Shown here piece after piece: positions 41,847-50,952 of a stretch of 64,000 nt of DNA. The notes under the pieces were generated by a model. That model was not told the origin of the DNA and made no database searches. It saw only the letters and a list, made by a program, of their open reading frames with translations. The translations under genes were made by a program, and so were the position numbers. Origin of the DNA: Betaproteobacteria bacterium (GTDB taxonomy: Bacteria > Pseudomonadota > Gammaproteobacteria > Burkholderiales > SG8-41); the NCBI GenBank assembly GCA_021732605.1, contig JAKFUS010000015.1, positions 1 to 64,000 on the forward strand, in the 5' to 3' direction. How positions within the stretch are numbered: the first letter of the stretch is position 1; each line of letters opens with the position of its first letter.

Positions 41847-42617
41847 TCAGGCTTGCTTGACGGTATTGAGCCGCTTGCAGACATCAAGGAACAGATGTCC
41901 ATCGGTGCCGAGCACGATGGCCTGCACACCGCGCTTGCGCACCGATTTGCCGTAGACCGGATCGGGTTTGTTGCCGATGGTGGTCATCACATATTTGCCG
42001 TGCTTACGTGCGGCAGCGACAACCTTCTCCAGCGCCGCCGCCATTTTCGGCTCATCAAAAGTTGCATGCGGCACACCCAGCGCGATCGACAGGTCGGTGG
42101 GTCCGATGAAAAACACTTCCAGTCCGGGCATCGCCGCCATCGCCTCGAAATCCTCCAGCGTCGCCGTGTCCTCAATCAGCGGAATCACCATCATCTCGTC
42201 ATTGGCCTGGCGCACATGCGCCTCCCAGTCACCCGGCGCGTAACCGGCGGAACGCACGATGGCGCAGGCGCCGCGACTGCCCTCGGGGGCATAACGCACA
42301 GCCTCAAGGGCTTTCGCACAATTTTCGCATGTAGCATGCGACAGCGCGATGCCGGCCGCGCCCATGTTCAGCAGTTTAAGTATCAGGTTGGAGTCAGCTT
42401 CCGGTACCCGCACAAACGGCGTGATGCCGGCGGCGTCGGCGGCGCGAATGATGTGCGCGCAGCGGTCGAGGTCCAGTGCGCTGTGCTCCATGTCGATGAT
42501 GACGAAATCGATACCGGCCGCGGCAGCGAGCTCGGTAATGATCGGACTGCCAGTGAAGAGAATGAGGCCGGTGACGGTTTCGCCGCGTCGCAGCGCAGCG
42601 CGTATCGGATTTTTCAT
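41847..42617 (-). CDS. HpcH/HpaI-family class II aldolase (2-keto-3-deoxy-type)
   Basis: A 256-residue metal-dependent pyruvate aldolase. It shows FVIIDMEHSALD with the Arg/Glu metal region, VIPLIEDTATLEDFEAMAAM, and FIGPTDLSIALG with the metal-binding Asp. Such enzymes split 4-hydroxy-2-oxoacids to pyruvate and an aldehyde. The family N-terminus MKNPIRAALRRGETVTG fixes the start at 42617, dropping a 38-codon extension. It lies ahead of the BKACE gene and diverges from an MmgE/PrpD-like gene. Confidence 0.9.
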   Translation of the reverse strand: MKNPIRAALRRGETVTGLILFTGSPIITELAAAAGIDFVIIDMEHSALDLDRCAHIIRAADAAGITPFVRVPEADSNLILKLLNMGAAGIALSHATCENCAKALEAVRYAPEGSRGACAIVRSAGYAPGDWEAHVRQANDEMMVIPLIEDTATLEDFEAMAAMPGLEVFFIGPTDLSIALGVPHATFDEPKMAAALEKVVAAARKHGKYVMTTIGNKPDPVYGKSVRKRGVQAIVLGTDGHLFLDVCKRLNTVKQA

Positions 42618-42768
42618 ATTAAAAATGGCCTGGATGGGAGGCGCCGAGATTACTCCCCGCCTCCCGGCAGGGCAAGACGAAAGGTCGTGCGGAACCGACG
42701 GGAATAGAAATGTGATAAATAAGTGTGGCAAATGAGCGCTCGATTTTTACCCTACAGACAGACTACCC

Positions 42769-44205
42769 ATGCCCAATGAAACCGCACTGACCGCCGAAGT
42801 CGCCTCTTTCATCACCCGCACCAAAGCCGCGCAGATCCCGCGCGAGGTGATGCGCCTCGGCAAGCGTTCCTTGCTCGACGGCCTCGGCCTGGCATTCGCC
42901 GGCAATGCCGCCGAATCCGGCCACATCGTGCGCAACTATCTCAAAACCCTGGGCGTACCTCTGGACAAGGGCGCCACGGTAATCGGCACGGCACTGAAAG
43001 TACCGGCACGCTTCGCCGCCTTCGCCAACGGCATCGCGATCCATGCTGATGACTATGACGACACCCAGCTCGCCGTGGCCAAGGACCGCGTTTACGGCCT
43101 GCTCACCCACCCCACCGCGCCGGCACTGCCGCCGGTGCTGGCCATCGCTGAACGCGACAACCGCTCCGGACTCGATCTGCTGACCGCATTCCAGATCGCC
43201 GTTGAAGTCGAAACCAAAATCGCCGAAGCCATCAACCCGCGGCATTACGCTGATGGCTTTCATTCCACCGCGACCATGGGTGCCATAGGCGCCGCTGCAG
43301 GTGCCGCGCGCCTGCTCGGCCTCGATGCCGCACAAACCGCGCAAGTATTGAGTCTCGGCGCCAGCCAGGCCGCCGGACTGCGCGAAAACTTCGGCACCAT
43401 GACCAAACCTTTTCATCCGGGCCGCGCTGCGGAATCCGGCGTACTCGCCGCCGAACTGGTCAAACTCGGCTGGACTGCAGCCAGCAATGGCCTCGAAGCC
43501 AACCGCGGCTTTTTCAAGGCGGCCGGCGGCGGTTACGACCCACAATCCATCCACGGCAAACTCGGCAAACCCTGGACCTTCGCCATGCCCGGCGTATCGA
43601 TCAAGCCGCATCCCAGTGGCTCGCTGACCCACACCGGCATGGGTGTGATGCTTGAACTGGTACTCAAACACGACATCAAACCTGCACAGGTTGCCAAAGT
43701 CCGCGTCGGCACCAACCGCCACATGCCGAACACGCTGATTCATCGCCGTCCGAAAAACGAACTGCAGGCCAAGTTCAGTATGGAGTTCTGCATGGCGATT
43801 CTGCTGCTGGAACGCAAGGCCGGGCTCGCCGAGTTCACTGACGCCATCGTCAACCGTGCTGATGTGCAGCGCACCATCGGCCTGATTGATTTCGGTGTGC
43901 ATCCCAAGGCCGAGGCCGCGGGCTACGAAAAAATGACCACCCTCATCGACATCGAATTGAAGGACGGCCGCATCATCAGTGGCAGTGCCGATTTTGGCAA
44001 GGGGAGTCCGGCCCATCCGATGAGCGATAACGAGGTCGCGAACAAGTTCATCGAATGCGCAAGCTGGGGCGGTCTGCCGAAAGCCGCAGCAGGAAAAATC
44101 ATCGACCTGGTGTTCAACCTCGAAAAACTCCGCAGCACCCGCGAACTGACCCGATTGCTGGCCATTAAACCCGCCCGCAAAAAACCGGCGAAAGCAAAAA
44201 AATAG
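42769..44205 (+). CDS. MmgE/PrpD family protein (2-methylcitrate dehydratase-like)
   Basis: A 478-residue MmgE/PrpD-fold dehydratase, related to 2-methylcitrate dehydratase and cis-aconitate decarboxylase. Features are RLGKRSLLDGLGLAFAG (N-terminal helix), IHADDYDDTQ with the conserved Asp residues, MTKPFHPGRAAESGV and KPHPSGSLTHTGM with catalytic-region His and Lys. The family usually acts on branched or tricarboxylic acids. It is 30 bases upstream of the PdxA-like gene. A C-terminal Lys/Ala stretch (KPARKKPAKAKK) is an extra tail. The substrate is unknown. Confidence 0.88.
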   Translation: MPNETALTAEVASFITRTKAAQIPREVMRLGKRSLLDGLGLAFAGNAAESGHIVRNYLKTLGVPLDKGATVIGTALKVPARFAAFANGIAIHADDYDDTQLAVAKDRVYGLLTHPTAPALPPVLAIAERDNRSGLDLLTAFQIAVEVETKIAEAINPRHYADGFHSTATMGAIGAAAGAARLLGLDAAQTAQVLSLGASQAAGLRENFGTMTKPFHPGRAAESGVLAAELVKLGWTAASNGLEANRGFFKAAGGGYDPQSIHGKLGKPWTFAMPGVSIKPHPSGSLTHTGMGVMLELVLKHDIKPAQVAKVRVGTNRHMPNTLIHRRPKNELQAKFSMEFCMAILLLERKAGLAEFTDAIVNRADVQRTIGLIDFGVHPKAEAAGYEKMTTLIDIELKDGRIISGSADFGKGSPAHPMSDNEVANKFIECASWGGLPKAAAGKIIDLVFNLEKLRSTRELTRLLAIKPARKKPAKAKK

Positions 44206-44235
44206 ACTAAAATCATGGCCCTTACTGGAGCACCT

Positions 44236-45264
44236 ATGAACTCACTCCCCCGCATCGGTTTCATGCTCGGCGACGTCACCGGCATCGGCCCCGAAATCGC
44301 TGCCAAACTGCTGGCCACCGGCAAACCCGCGCAAGTCGCGAACGTGGTCATCATCGGCGACAAACGCGTACTCGAACTCGGCATGAAAAACGCCGGCGTC
44401 AAAATCCCGCACACCGTCTACCGCAGCATTGATGAAGTGACCTGGCCGCGCCAGGATCTGCCGCTGCTTGAACTCGGCAACACCGACCCGGCGAAATACC
44501 CGCAGGGCACGTCTTCGGACGAAGCCGGCAAGCTCGCCGGCGATACGCTGAAGGTGATGATTGACCTCGCACTTTCCGGAAAACTTGACGGCATCTGCTT
44601 TGCGCCGCTGAACAAGGGTGCGATGAACCGCGGTGGCTGGAAATTCAATGACGAACACCAGATGTTCGCCAAGCTCACTGACCACAGCGGTTTTTTCGGT
44701 GAGATGAACGTGATCGATCAGTTCAGCACCTTCCGCGTCACTTCTCACGTGGCGTTGCGCGAAGCCGTTAACATGATCACCCCGGAGCGCATCACCGCGG
44801 CGGTCAATCTTGCCAATGACACGCTGCGCGCCGTCGGTAAAGCCAGCCCGCGCATCGGTGTGGCCGCGCTGAATCCACACAACGGCGAAAACGGCCTGTT
44901 CGGCGATGAGGAAATTCGCATCATCCGCCCCACCGTCGACAAATTGAAAAGCGGTGGCATCAACTGTCAGGGCCCGATTTCATCCGATGTGATTTTCCTG
45001 AAGGCGCTGAAAGGCGACTTCGACGGTGTGGTGATGATGTACCACGACCAGGGCCAGATCGCGACCAAGCTGCTCGGCTTCAACAAGGGCGTCACAGTGA
45101 CCGCCGGCCTCAAGACCGTGTTCACAACACCAGCGCATGGCACGGCCTACGACATTGTCGGCCAGGGCAAAGCCGATCCCGGCGCGATGGAACATGCCTT
45201 CACGTTGGCCACCAGCCTTGCAGCCGGACGTATAGCCGCGGCGGCTGCCAATGCCGCGGCCTGA
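44236..45264 (+). CDS. PdxA-family (4-hydroxythreonine-4-phosphate dehydrogenase-like) protein
   Basis: A 342-residue PdxA-type NAD-dependent decarboxylating dehydrogenase. It has FMLGDVTGIGPEIAAKLL, LTDHSGFFGEMN with a metal His, SSDVIFLKALKGDFDGVVMMYHDQGQIATKLLGF in two conserved blocks, and THGTAYDIVGQGKADPGA-like sequence (TPAHGTAYD). Metal ligands (His in TDHSG, His in YHDQG, His in PAHGT) are present. The ATG at 44236 has GGAG nearby and is used instead of 44215. Neighbours are catabolic, so it is probably a PdxA2-type 4-phospho-erythronate or hydroxy-acid dehydrogenase rather than vitamin B6 synthesis. Confidence 0.86.
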   Translation: MNSLPRIGFMLGDVTGIGPEIAAKLLATGKPAQVANVVIIGDKRVLELGMKNAGVKIPHTVYRSIDEVTWPRQDLPLLELGNTDPAKYPQGTSSDEAGKLAGDTLKVMIDLALSGKLDGICFAPLNKGAMNRGGWKFNDEHQMFAKLTDHSGFFGEMNVIDQFSTFRVTSHVALREAVNMITPERITAAVNLANDTLRAVGKASPRIGVAALNPHNGENGLFGDEEIRIIRPTVDKLKSGGINCQGPISSDVIFLKALKGDFDGVVMMYHDQGQIATKLLGFNKGVTVTAGLKTVFTTPAHGTAYDIVGQGKADPGAMEHAFTLATSLAAGRIAAAAANAAA

Positions 45265-45327
45265 ACCAAATCAATGTAGCACTGACCAAGCAATAGCAGA
45301 CCCATCATAATAAACCGGAGGAAAAGC

Positions 45328-46317
45328 ATGACCAAACCCGTAACCTCGCGCCTGCCGCTTTTAAGCCTTCTCACCGGCGCCATGCTGGCAACCTTTGCTG
45401 CGCAAGGTATTGCCGCCGATTGGCAACCGACCAAACCGATCCGCATGCTGGTGGGCTTTGCACCAGGCGGCGGCACCGACGCCACGGCCCGTGCCATGGG
45501 CAGCAAACTCAGCGAACGCCTGGGCCAGCAGATCATCATCGACAACCGTCCCGGCGCCGCCGGCAACATCGCCACAGAAATCACCGCCGGAGCTACACCC
45601 GACGGTTACACCATATTGATGGGCACCATTGCCGCGCTGGCGATTAACCCGGCGCTATACAAGAAGTTGCCCTTTGATCCACTGAAAGACGTGATCCCGA
45701 TCTCGCGCGCCGTGGATTCGACCAACGTACTGGTAGTCCATCCTTCGGTGCCGGTCAAAAACGTCCAGGAACTGGTTGCGCTCGCCAAGACCAAACCGCT
45801 GAATGGCGGCTCCTCGGGTGTCGGCGGTGCCGGCCACCTTGCGCTGGAGCTGTTCAACCTGAAAGCCGGCACCAAGATCGTCCACATCGCCTACAAGGGC
45901 GGCGGCCCGGCAATGGTCGACCTGCTCGGCGGCCAGATCAACCTGATTTTTGCCACAGCAGCCAGCGCCGTCGGCCACATGAAGACCGGCAAGATCCGCG
46001 CACTGGCCGTGTCCACCGCAAAACGCTCGGGCTTGGTGCCCGAACTGCCGACGGTCGCTGAAGCCGGCTTGAAGGGCTTCGAAGCGAACAACTGGTATGG
46101 CCTTCTGGCTCCGGCCAAAACCCCGCGCAATGTAATCGATCGCCTGAACAAGGAAAGCTTCGCTGTGCTGAATCTGCCGGACGTCAAGGACCTGCTGTTC
46201 AAACAGGGCCTCGACGTAGCCCCGAGCACCCCGGAAGCCTTTGGCGCTTACATTAAATCCGAAAAAGCCCAGTGGGAAACCGTGATCAAGGCCGCCGGCC
46301 TGTATCACACTAACTAA
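45328..46317 (+). CDS. Bug-family periplasmic substrate-binding protein
   Basis: A 329-residue receptor. The leader (MTKPVTSRLPLLSLLTGAML) ends near QGIAA-DWQPTKPIR. GGAGG is upstream of the ATG. Loops GFAPGGGTDATAR and YKGGGPAMVDLLGGQ are standard. Among the receptors here it is closest to the next gene (46456-47448), sharing DWxPTKPxRxxVGF at the mature N-terminus. It follows the PdxA-like gene by 63 bases and is closed by a strong hairpin terminator. Confidence 0.93.
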   Translation: MTKPVTSRLPLLSLLTGAMLATFAAQGIAADWQPTKPIRMLVGFAPGGGTDATARAMGSKLSERLGQQIIIDNRPGAAGNIATEITAGATPDGYTILMGTIAALAINPALYKKLPFDPLKDVIPISRAVDSTNVLVVHPSVPVKNVQELVALAKTKPLNGGSSGVGGAGHLALELFNLKAGTKIVHIAYKGGGPAMVDLLGGQINLIFATAASAVGHMKTGKIRALAVSTAKRSGLVPELPTVAEAGLKGFEANNWYGLLAPAKTPRNVIDRLNKESFAVLNLPDVKDLLFKQGLDVAPSTPEAFGAYIKSEKAQWETVIKAAGLYHTN

Positions 46318-46372
46318 TTCACACCGACTGATCAGCAATGTAAAAAGCAAACTAAGCTGTTCGATTAGATAT

Positions 46373-46408
46373 AAGCCTGCGAGGCGATGGCCCCGCAGGC
46401 TTTTTTTT
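46373..46408 (+). terminator. Rho-independent terminator after the Bug gene
   Basis: AAGCCTGCG, a 12-base loop, CGCAGGCTT and eight T residues. It separates the Bug gene ending at 46317 from the one beginning at 46456. Confidence 0.85.
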
Positions 46409-46455
46409 GCCACAATGCTGCGGCGCATATATTCACTTTCCGCGGAGCATTCATC

Positions 46456-47448
46456 ATGAAAACGCTGCACTGTATTTCCTCCATCGTTGCCACTATCGTT
46501 GTTGCCATCGTTGCCGCCGGCTTGATCGCGACACCTGCCTTGGCCGCAGACTGGTCCCCGACCAAACCGGTGCGCTTCATCGTCGGCTTTCCGCCCGGCG
46601 GAGCCACCGACCTCGTCGCGCGCTTCCTGCAGCCCAAACTCGCGGCCAGCCTCGGCAGCCAGGTCATCATCGACAACCGTCCCGGCGCCAACAGCGTGAT
46701 CGCGATGCAGATCCTGAAAAATTCCGAAGCCGACGGCCATACGGTCGGTATGTCGCATATCGGTTCGCTGGTGGTCAGCCCGACAATCCAGAACACCGGC
46801 TACGATCCGCTGAAGGATTTTGTCCCCGTCGGCATGCTGGTCACACTGCAAAATATTCTAATCACCCATCCTTCGGTGCCGGTGAAAAACATCAACGAGT
46901 TCATTGCCTACGCCAAGAGCCAGCCGGGCAAGGTCAACTACGCCACTTCCGGCATCGGCAGCCCCGGCCACCTCGCCGTGGCCTTGTTCGAGAGCATGAC
47001 CGGCACCACGCTGAACCACATTCCGTACAAGGGCGGCGGCCCCGCCATCACCGACCTGCTCGGCGGCCAGGTACCCTCGTTCATGGCGGTGATCTCCACA
47101 GCAGTGCCGCATGTGCAGTCCGGCAAGGCACGTGCGCTGGGCGTCACCGGCGGCAAACGCGCCGAAGCGCTGCCCGATGTGCCGACCATCGCTGAAGCCG
47201 GCGTCAAGGGTTACCTCGCGATCAACTGGTACGGCCTCTCCGCACCGCCGAAAACACCGCCGGCCATCGTCGCCCGCATGAACAAGGATTTCACCGCCGC
47301 GCTGAATGCGCCCGACGTGATCAAGCAATTGAAAGATCGTGGTATCGACTCGGCGCCGTCCAACGGTGCGGATTACCTGAAATTCATCCGTGCCGAGCAG
47401 GAGCGCTGGGTACCGGTGATCAAGAAAGCTAAAATCGAGGCCAACTAA
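46456..47448 (+). CDS. Bug-family periplasmic substrate-binding protein
   Basis: A 330-residue receptor with leader MKTLHCISSIVATIVVAIVA, cleaved near ALAA-DWSPTKP. GGAG precedes the ATG at 46456, so the frame open 23 codons earlier is not used. Loops are GFPPGGATDLVAR and YKGGGPAITDLLGGQ. It is 20 bases before the 4-oxalomesaconate-hydratase-like gene, so the pair may import and process an aromatic-ring-cleavage product or a related tricarboxylate (inference). Confidence 0.93.
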   Translation: MKTLHCISSIVATIVVAIVAAGLIATPALAADWSPTKPVRFIVGFPPGGATDLVARFLQPKLAASLGSQVIIDNRPGANSVIAMQILKNSEADGHTVGMSHIGSLVVSPTIQNTGYDPLKDFVPVGMLVTLQNILITHPSVPVKNINEFIAYAKSQPGKVNYATSGIGSPGHLAVALFESMTGTTLNHIPYKGGGPAITDLLGGQVPSFMAVISTAVPHVQSGKARALGVTGGKRAEALPDVPTIAEAGVKGYLAINWYGLSAPPKTPPAIVARMNKDFTAALNAPDVIKQLKDRGIDSAPSNGADYLKFIRAEQERWVPVIKKAKIEAN

Positions 47449-47468
47449 ACCCGCCTGCCACATTCCGC

Positions 47469-48485
47469 ATGATCATCGACTGTCACGGCCACTACACCAC
47501 CGCCCCCAAATCACTTGAAGCCTTCCGCCAGCGCCAGATCGACGGCCTGAAGGACGCCAGGCTAAGCCCGGCGAAGGACTCCATGGTGATCGGCGATGAT
47601 GAAATCCGTGACAGCATCGAAGGCGCGCAACTGCGCATCCAGCGCGAGCGTGGCACCGACCTGACGATTTTTTCGCCGCGCGCCGGCGGCATGGGCCATC
47701 ACATCGGCAATGCCGTCACCAGCGAGTTGTGGTCCGGCATCTGCAATGAATTGATTCACCGCGTCTGCACGCTGTTCCCGAAAAACTTTGTCGGCGTCTG
47801 CCAGTTGCCGCAAAGCCCGGGCGTCGCGCCCGCCAACTGCATCCCCGAACTCGAACGCTGCATCAACGAATACGGCTTCATCGGCTGCAACCTGAATCCG
47901 GATCCCGCCGGCGGCTACTGGACCGACCCGCCGCTGACCGACCACCACTGGTATCCGCTGTATGAAAAACTGGTCGAACTCGACGTGCCCGCGATGGTGC
48001 ATGTCAGCGCCTCCTGCAACCCGGCCTTCCATTTCACCGGGGCGCATTACATCAATGGCGACACCACCGCCTTCATGCAGTTCATCACCGCGGACCTGTT
48101 CAAGGATTTCCCGACACTCAGATTCGTGATTCCCCACGGTGGCGGCGCGGTGCCCTACCACTGGGGCCGTTACCGCGGCCTCGCGCAGGACATGGGCAAG
48201 CCGCCGCTGAAAGACTTTCTGCTCAACAATGTGTATTTCGATACCTGCGTCTATCACCAAGCCGGCATCGACCTGCTGACCCGCGTGATCCCCGCCGACA
48301 ACATCCTGTTTGCTTCGGAAATTGTCGGCGCGGTGCGCGGCATCGACCCGGAGACGGGTCATTATTACGACGACACCAAGCGTTACATCGACAAGGTCGA
48401 CTGGCTCAGCGCCGCGGACAAGCAAAAGATTTTCAGCGGCAATGTGCAGAAGGTGTATCCGCGTTTTGCCGCACCCTCCGCCTGA
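47469..48485 (+). CDS. ligJ: Amidohydrolase-superfamily 4-oxalomesaconate hydratase (LigJ-like)
   Basis: A 338-residue zinc-dependent TIM barrel matching LigJ/PmdE, which hydrates 4-oxalomesaconate in the protocatechuate 4,5-cleavage pathway. Visible are MIIDCHGHYTTAP with the HxH metal pair, SPRAGGMGHHIGN, VHVSASCNPAFH, and IPHGGGAVPYHWGR with the third metal His. Length matches LigJ (about 340). No protocatechuate dioxygenase, dehydrogenase or CHA aldolase genes are present in the window, although an HpcH-type aldolase lies at 41847. A related gamma-resorcylate or ACMS-type decarboxylase is the alternative call. Confidence 0.82.
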   Translation: MIIDCHGHYTTAPKSLEAFRQRQIDGLKDARLSPAKDSMVIGDDEIRDSIEGAQLRIQRERGTDLTIFSPRAGGMGHHIGNAVTSELWSGICNELIHRVCTLFPKNFVGVCQLPQSPGVAPANCIPELERCINEYGFIGCNLNPDPAGGYWTDPPLTDHHWYPLYEKLVELDVPAMVHVSASCNPAFHFTGAHYINGDTTAFMQFITADLFKDFPTLRFVIPHGGGAVPYHWGRYRGLAQDMGKPPLKDFLLNNVYFDTCVYHQAGIDLLTRVIPADNILFASEIVGAVRGIDPETGHYYDDTKRYIDKVDWLSAADKQKIFSGNVQKVYPRFAAPSA

Positions 48486-48541
48486 GGCGCATCAGTCGCC
48501 GGTCAGAGTGCCAGGGTAATATATAAGTTATTGTTTTTATT

Positions 48542-48558
48542 GACTATTTTAAATAGTC
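48542..48558. promoter_or_regulatory. 17-bp palindrome downstream of the LigJ-like gene
   Basis: GACTATTT-T-AAATAGTC, two perfect 8-bp arms, sits between converging genes without a T tract. It follows a divergent copy of the AT-rich motif (AACAATAACTTATATAT on the minus strand). It could be a protein-binding site or a weak terminator. Confidence 0.35.
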
Positions 48559-48580
48559 GCCCTCACTTACCCCTCATCAT

Positions 48581-49054
48581 TCAACTACCACGGCCCGACA
48601 CCATCCGGCCGTTGCGTTCGATGCGTGTGGCACAGGATGTCGTGCCGCAGTCAAATTCGGTTTTCACCACATCCTTCGGCGTCACCAGGATCGTGCCGCG
48701 GCCGCGCCTGGCCGTGCCGGCATCGTATTCATAAGTGACCGTTCCCGAGGGTTCGTTAATGGTCATCACATAACGGGTGAACTCGCCGAAATACAAACCG
48801 CGCTCCTCCGGCAACACCATTTCCACCCGCAGCGGTATGCGGTTTTTTGTCGTCGGGTGAATGCGGAAATAACGTTTGACGCGATCACCGTAGCGGAATG
48901 ACGGATCCACTGCGGCGATGCGCTGCATCAGCTTGACTTCACTGGGCCGCAGCGGCGTGTCCTCCACGCCCATGCCGGCCATCGGCTGCGCTGCAACGGG
49001 CAGCACAGCGAATGCAGCCACCAACAGTGCGCTAGTTGCCTTCAAGGTCTTCAT
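48581..49054 (-). CDS. Exported protein of unknown function
   Basis: A 157-residue protein with a signal peptide (residues 1-22, ALLVAAFAVLPVAA-QPM) and two cysteines close together (FDCGTTSCATR) likely forming a disulfide in the periplasm. Segments such as GLYFGEFTRYVMTINEPSG suggest a beta-rich fold. The chosen ATG at 49054 overlaps the cupin stop by 23 bases, indicating tight coupling with the genes upstream. No family is recognised. Confidence 0.6.
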   Translation of the reverse strand: MKTLKATSALLVAAFAVLPVAAQPMAGMGVEDTPLRPSEVKLMQRIAAVDPSFRYGDRVKRYFRIHPTTKNRIPLRVEMVLPEERGLYFGEFTRYVMTINEPSGTVTYEYDAGTARRGRGTILVTPKDVVKTEFDCGTTSCATRIERNGRMVSGRGS

Positions 49055-49403
49055 ACGCTTCCGGGGTGAATCGTGGTGAGCAGATCGCGAGAAACACCAG
49101 ATCACCCTCACCGGCATTGGCAATACGCTGGCGCACCGACGGCGGAATCATCACCACATCACCCGCCTGCACTTCCTGTGGTGGGTAATCACCGATCTCC
49201 ATGCGCCCGACACCGTCGAGAATCACATAACGCTCCAGCGTATCGACCACGCGATGCCAGCGCGTGGTGACCCCGGGTTCCACCCGCGCCCGCGCGATCG
49301 ACATGCCGGGATCGTCGGGTGAATTGGACAGCTCCAGAATATGACAACGTTCGTCGATCAGGACTTCGGCTGCGGGATGCGGGCGGAGGATGGGTGGTTG
49401 CAT
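49032..49403 (-). CDS. Cupin-domain protein
   Basis: A 123-residue single-domain cupin. ERCHILELSNSPDDPGMSIARA leads into the first cupin box (GVTTRWHRVVDTLERYVILDG, with H-x(7)-E and Y), and GDVVMIPPSVRQRIAN forms the second box. The family binds a metal and acts in isomerase, dioxygenase or sensor roles. A GTG 15 codons earlier (49448) would overlap the carboxypeptidase gene; the ATG at 49403 is used. It overlaps the next gene by 23 bases. Confidence 0.75.
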   Translation of the reverse strand: MQPPILRPHPAAEVLIDERCHILELSNSPDDPGMSIARARVEPGVTTRWHRVVDTLERYVILDGVGRMEIGDYPPQEVQAGDVVMIPPSVRQRIANAGEGDLVFLAICSPRFTPEAYEDLEGN

Positions 49404-49420
49404 GTAATCCAGATACCGGT

Positions 49421-49960
49421 TCAAGACTTCCCGTAACACCAATGCCACGGCTCATACTGAAAACCCCACTGGTTACCTATTGGATATGAAAGCTGATAAC
49501 CAAACCCAGCGGCGTGCGAAACAAGCCAGGAAAACGCAGGGGTCTTATCAAATTCAACATCAAGAACACGACTGCCGGGTGCAGACAGATCAATTGCCCG
49601 TCCGGTGTGATGCTCGCTGAATCCCGGTGGCGCATTCACACAGAGCACCTCTTCTATAGTCGACCCTGCCGCCAGTTTCCGGCGCACGATCTCTGCCTGG
49701 CGATCAATGCTCCGATAAGCCGAAACAATAAACAGCCCTACGCCATCCGAAAAAGCTGCAGCCTTCAATTTTTTCCAGGCGATCGCCGCAGAGTGGATGA
49801 GCAAATGCTCTCTACCATCATCACCAATTTCCGCGATTTCAAGTTCATTGGCTTCCTCGCACTGCGGCAAACCGCGGGCAACCATCATTTCCGCCGGAAT
49901 CCCGAGCTCTGCAAAAAGCAAATCGAGACGTGGCGAGTCCATTGCCGCAATGCGCTGCAA
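49421..49960 (-). CDS. D-alanyl-D-alanine carboxypeptidase-like protein (M15B/VanY)
   Basis: A 179-residue M15B peptidase domain without a clear signal peptide. It has SAYRSIDRQ, the zinc site SEHHTGRAIDLSA with His and Asp, and EPWHWCYG with the last zinc His and the catalytic Glu. These enzymes trim the terminal D-Ala of peptidoglycan stem peptides. The lack of an N-terminal signal is odd for a periplasmic enzyme; an extension is not visible. An in-frame ATG at 49942 is an alternative start. It lies four bases after the SGNH-like gene. Confidence 0.83.
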   Translation of the reverse strand: MQRIAAMDSPRLDLLFAELGIPAEMMVARGLPQCEEANELEIAEIGDDGREHLLIHSAAIAWKKLKAAAFSDGVGLFIVSAYRSIDRQAEIVRRKLAAGSTIEEVLCVNAPPGFSEHHTGRAIDLSAPGSRVLDVEFDKTPAFSWLVSHAAGFGYQLSYPIGNQWGFQYEPWHWCYGKS

Positions 49961-49964
49961 AACG

Positions 49965-50759
49965 TTACCGTCCGAAAAACTTCTTCACCGTCTCGTCCGC
50001 CACCTTCTGCAGGAAGGCCGCGTCATCCTTGCTGATCCTGCCGTAGTAGTCATAGCTGTTGCCCACCGGCGATTTGCCATAGACACTGGCATACACCGTA
50101 CACGCCGCGAGATAGGTGCCGATCAGCGTCGGATGGCTGCCGTCGAAGTCATGGTGCAGCTTAATGTCCGGCCGCTGGCGGTAGGCCTCGGCAAAGGCAA
50201 GCCCGGTCGGAATCACCAACGCGCCGATTTCGTTGCCGGCAGAGACATACATCTCCGCCGTCTTGTCGGTCATGTCGGGCCTCGCCTCTTTGCTCGGCTT
50301 GACGTGCGCAGGCGTCATGTAGAGCGCAACTTTGCCGCCCTGCTTGGTGATCACCTCATTAAAGGCGATGACACTCTCGCGGAAGCGGGCGCGCGGCGCA
50401 TCAGACATCGCATCGGTGCTGTTGCCCTGCATGATCACCAGCTCGAAGGGCTGCTTGATGCCAAGGTTGCCCGGCGTGGTCAGGTGCACGATGTTGTGGT
50501 GCCACAGCGGCGCGCCGCCGACGGTTGCCGATTTGTACTGGATGCCCTTCAGCGTCGGATCCGCCGCAGAGGCGATGCGGTTGACGTGGTTGTGCAGGCT
50601 GTCGTTGTAATACATATAGCTGTTGCCGACGAACAGCACGCGTTTGGGCGTATCGACCTGCGGTTGCTTCACCGTCGGGCTGGCGGCTTGAACACCGGCA
50701 GCCGACAGCAGCGCGATGGCCAGGAACAGCTGCAGGGCTGAAACTATGCGGGACAACAT
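49965..50759 (-). CDS. SGNH/GDSL-like hydrolase, exported
   Basis: A 264-residue protein with a signal peptide (residues 1-25, ALLSAAGVQA-ASP) and an SGNH fold. VLFVGNSYMYYNDSLHNHV carries the nucleophile Ser of block I. IMQGNSTDAMS holds the block III Asn. DGSHPTLIGTYLAACT gives the D-x-x-H catalytic pair. It is probably a periplasmic esterase, lipase or sialate-type deacetylase. It begins the compact four-gene run reading to 48581 and is divergent from the Bug gene at 50953. Confidence 0.82.
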   Translation of the reverse strand: MLSRIVSALQLFLAIALLSAAGVQAASPTVKQPQVDTPKRVLFVGNSYMYYNDSLHNHVNRIASAADPTLKGIQYKSATVGGAPLWHHNIVHLTTPGNLGIKQPFELVIMQGNSTDAMSDAPRARFRESVIAFNEVITKQGGKVALYMTPAHVKPSKEARPDMTDKTAEMYVSAGNEIGALVIPTGLAFAEAYRQRPDIKLHHDFDGSHPTLIGTYLAACTVYASVYGKSPVGNSYDYYGRISKDDAAFLQKVADETVKKFFGR

Positions 50760-50952
50760 GGCGGACTCCCCCTCTTCTGGTTATTGAACCGGCATCATAG
50801 CGCCACCGGGCGTCCGCACCACAGCCGGCGGGGCCAATATGTGGAGCGGGCCGCCCCGCCGCCCGCGGCGTCCAGTAACATGGATCAAAATGCGCCCCGC
50901 ATGCACCACCGGCGGCGCTACAAAAACAAGCAGGCACCCGGAGGAGCACACC

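Noticed and set aside
44236-45264. Vitamin B6 biosynthesis gene pdxA
   Set aside because: The genomic context is catabolic (MmgE/PrpD, Bug) and no pdxJ or other B6 genes are near, so only a PdxA-family call is made.
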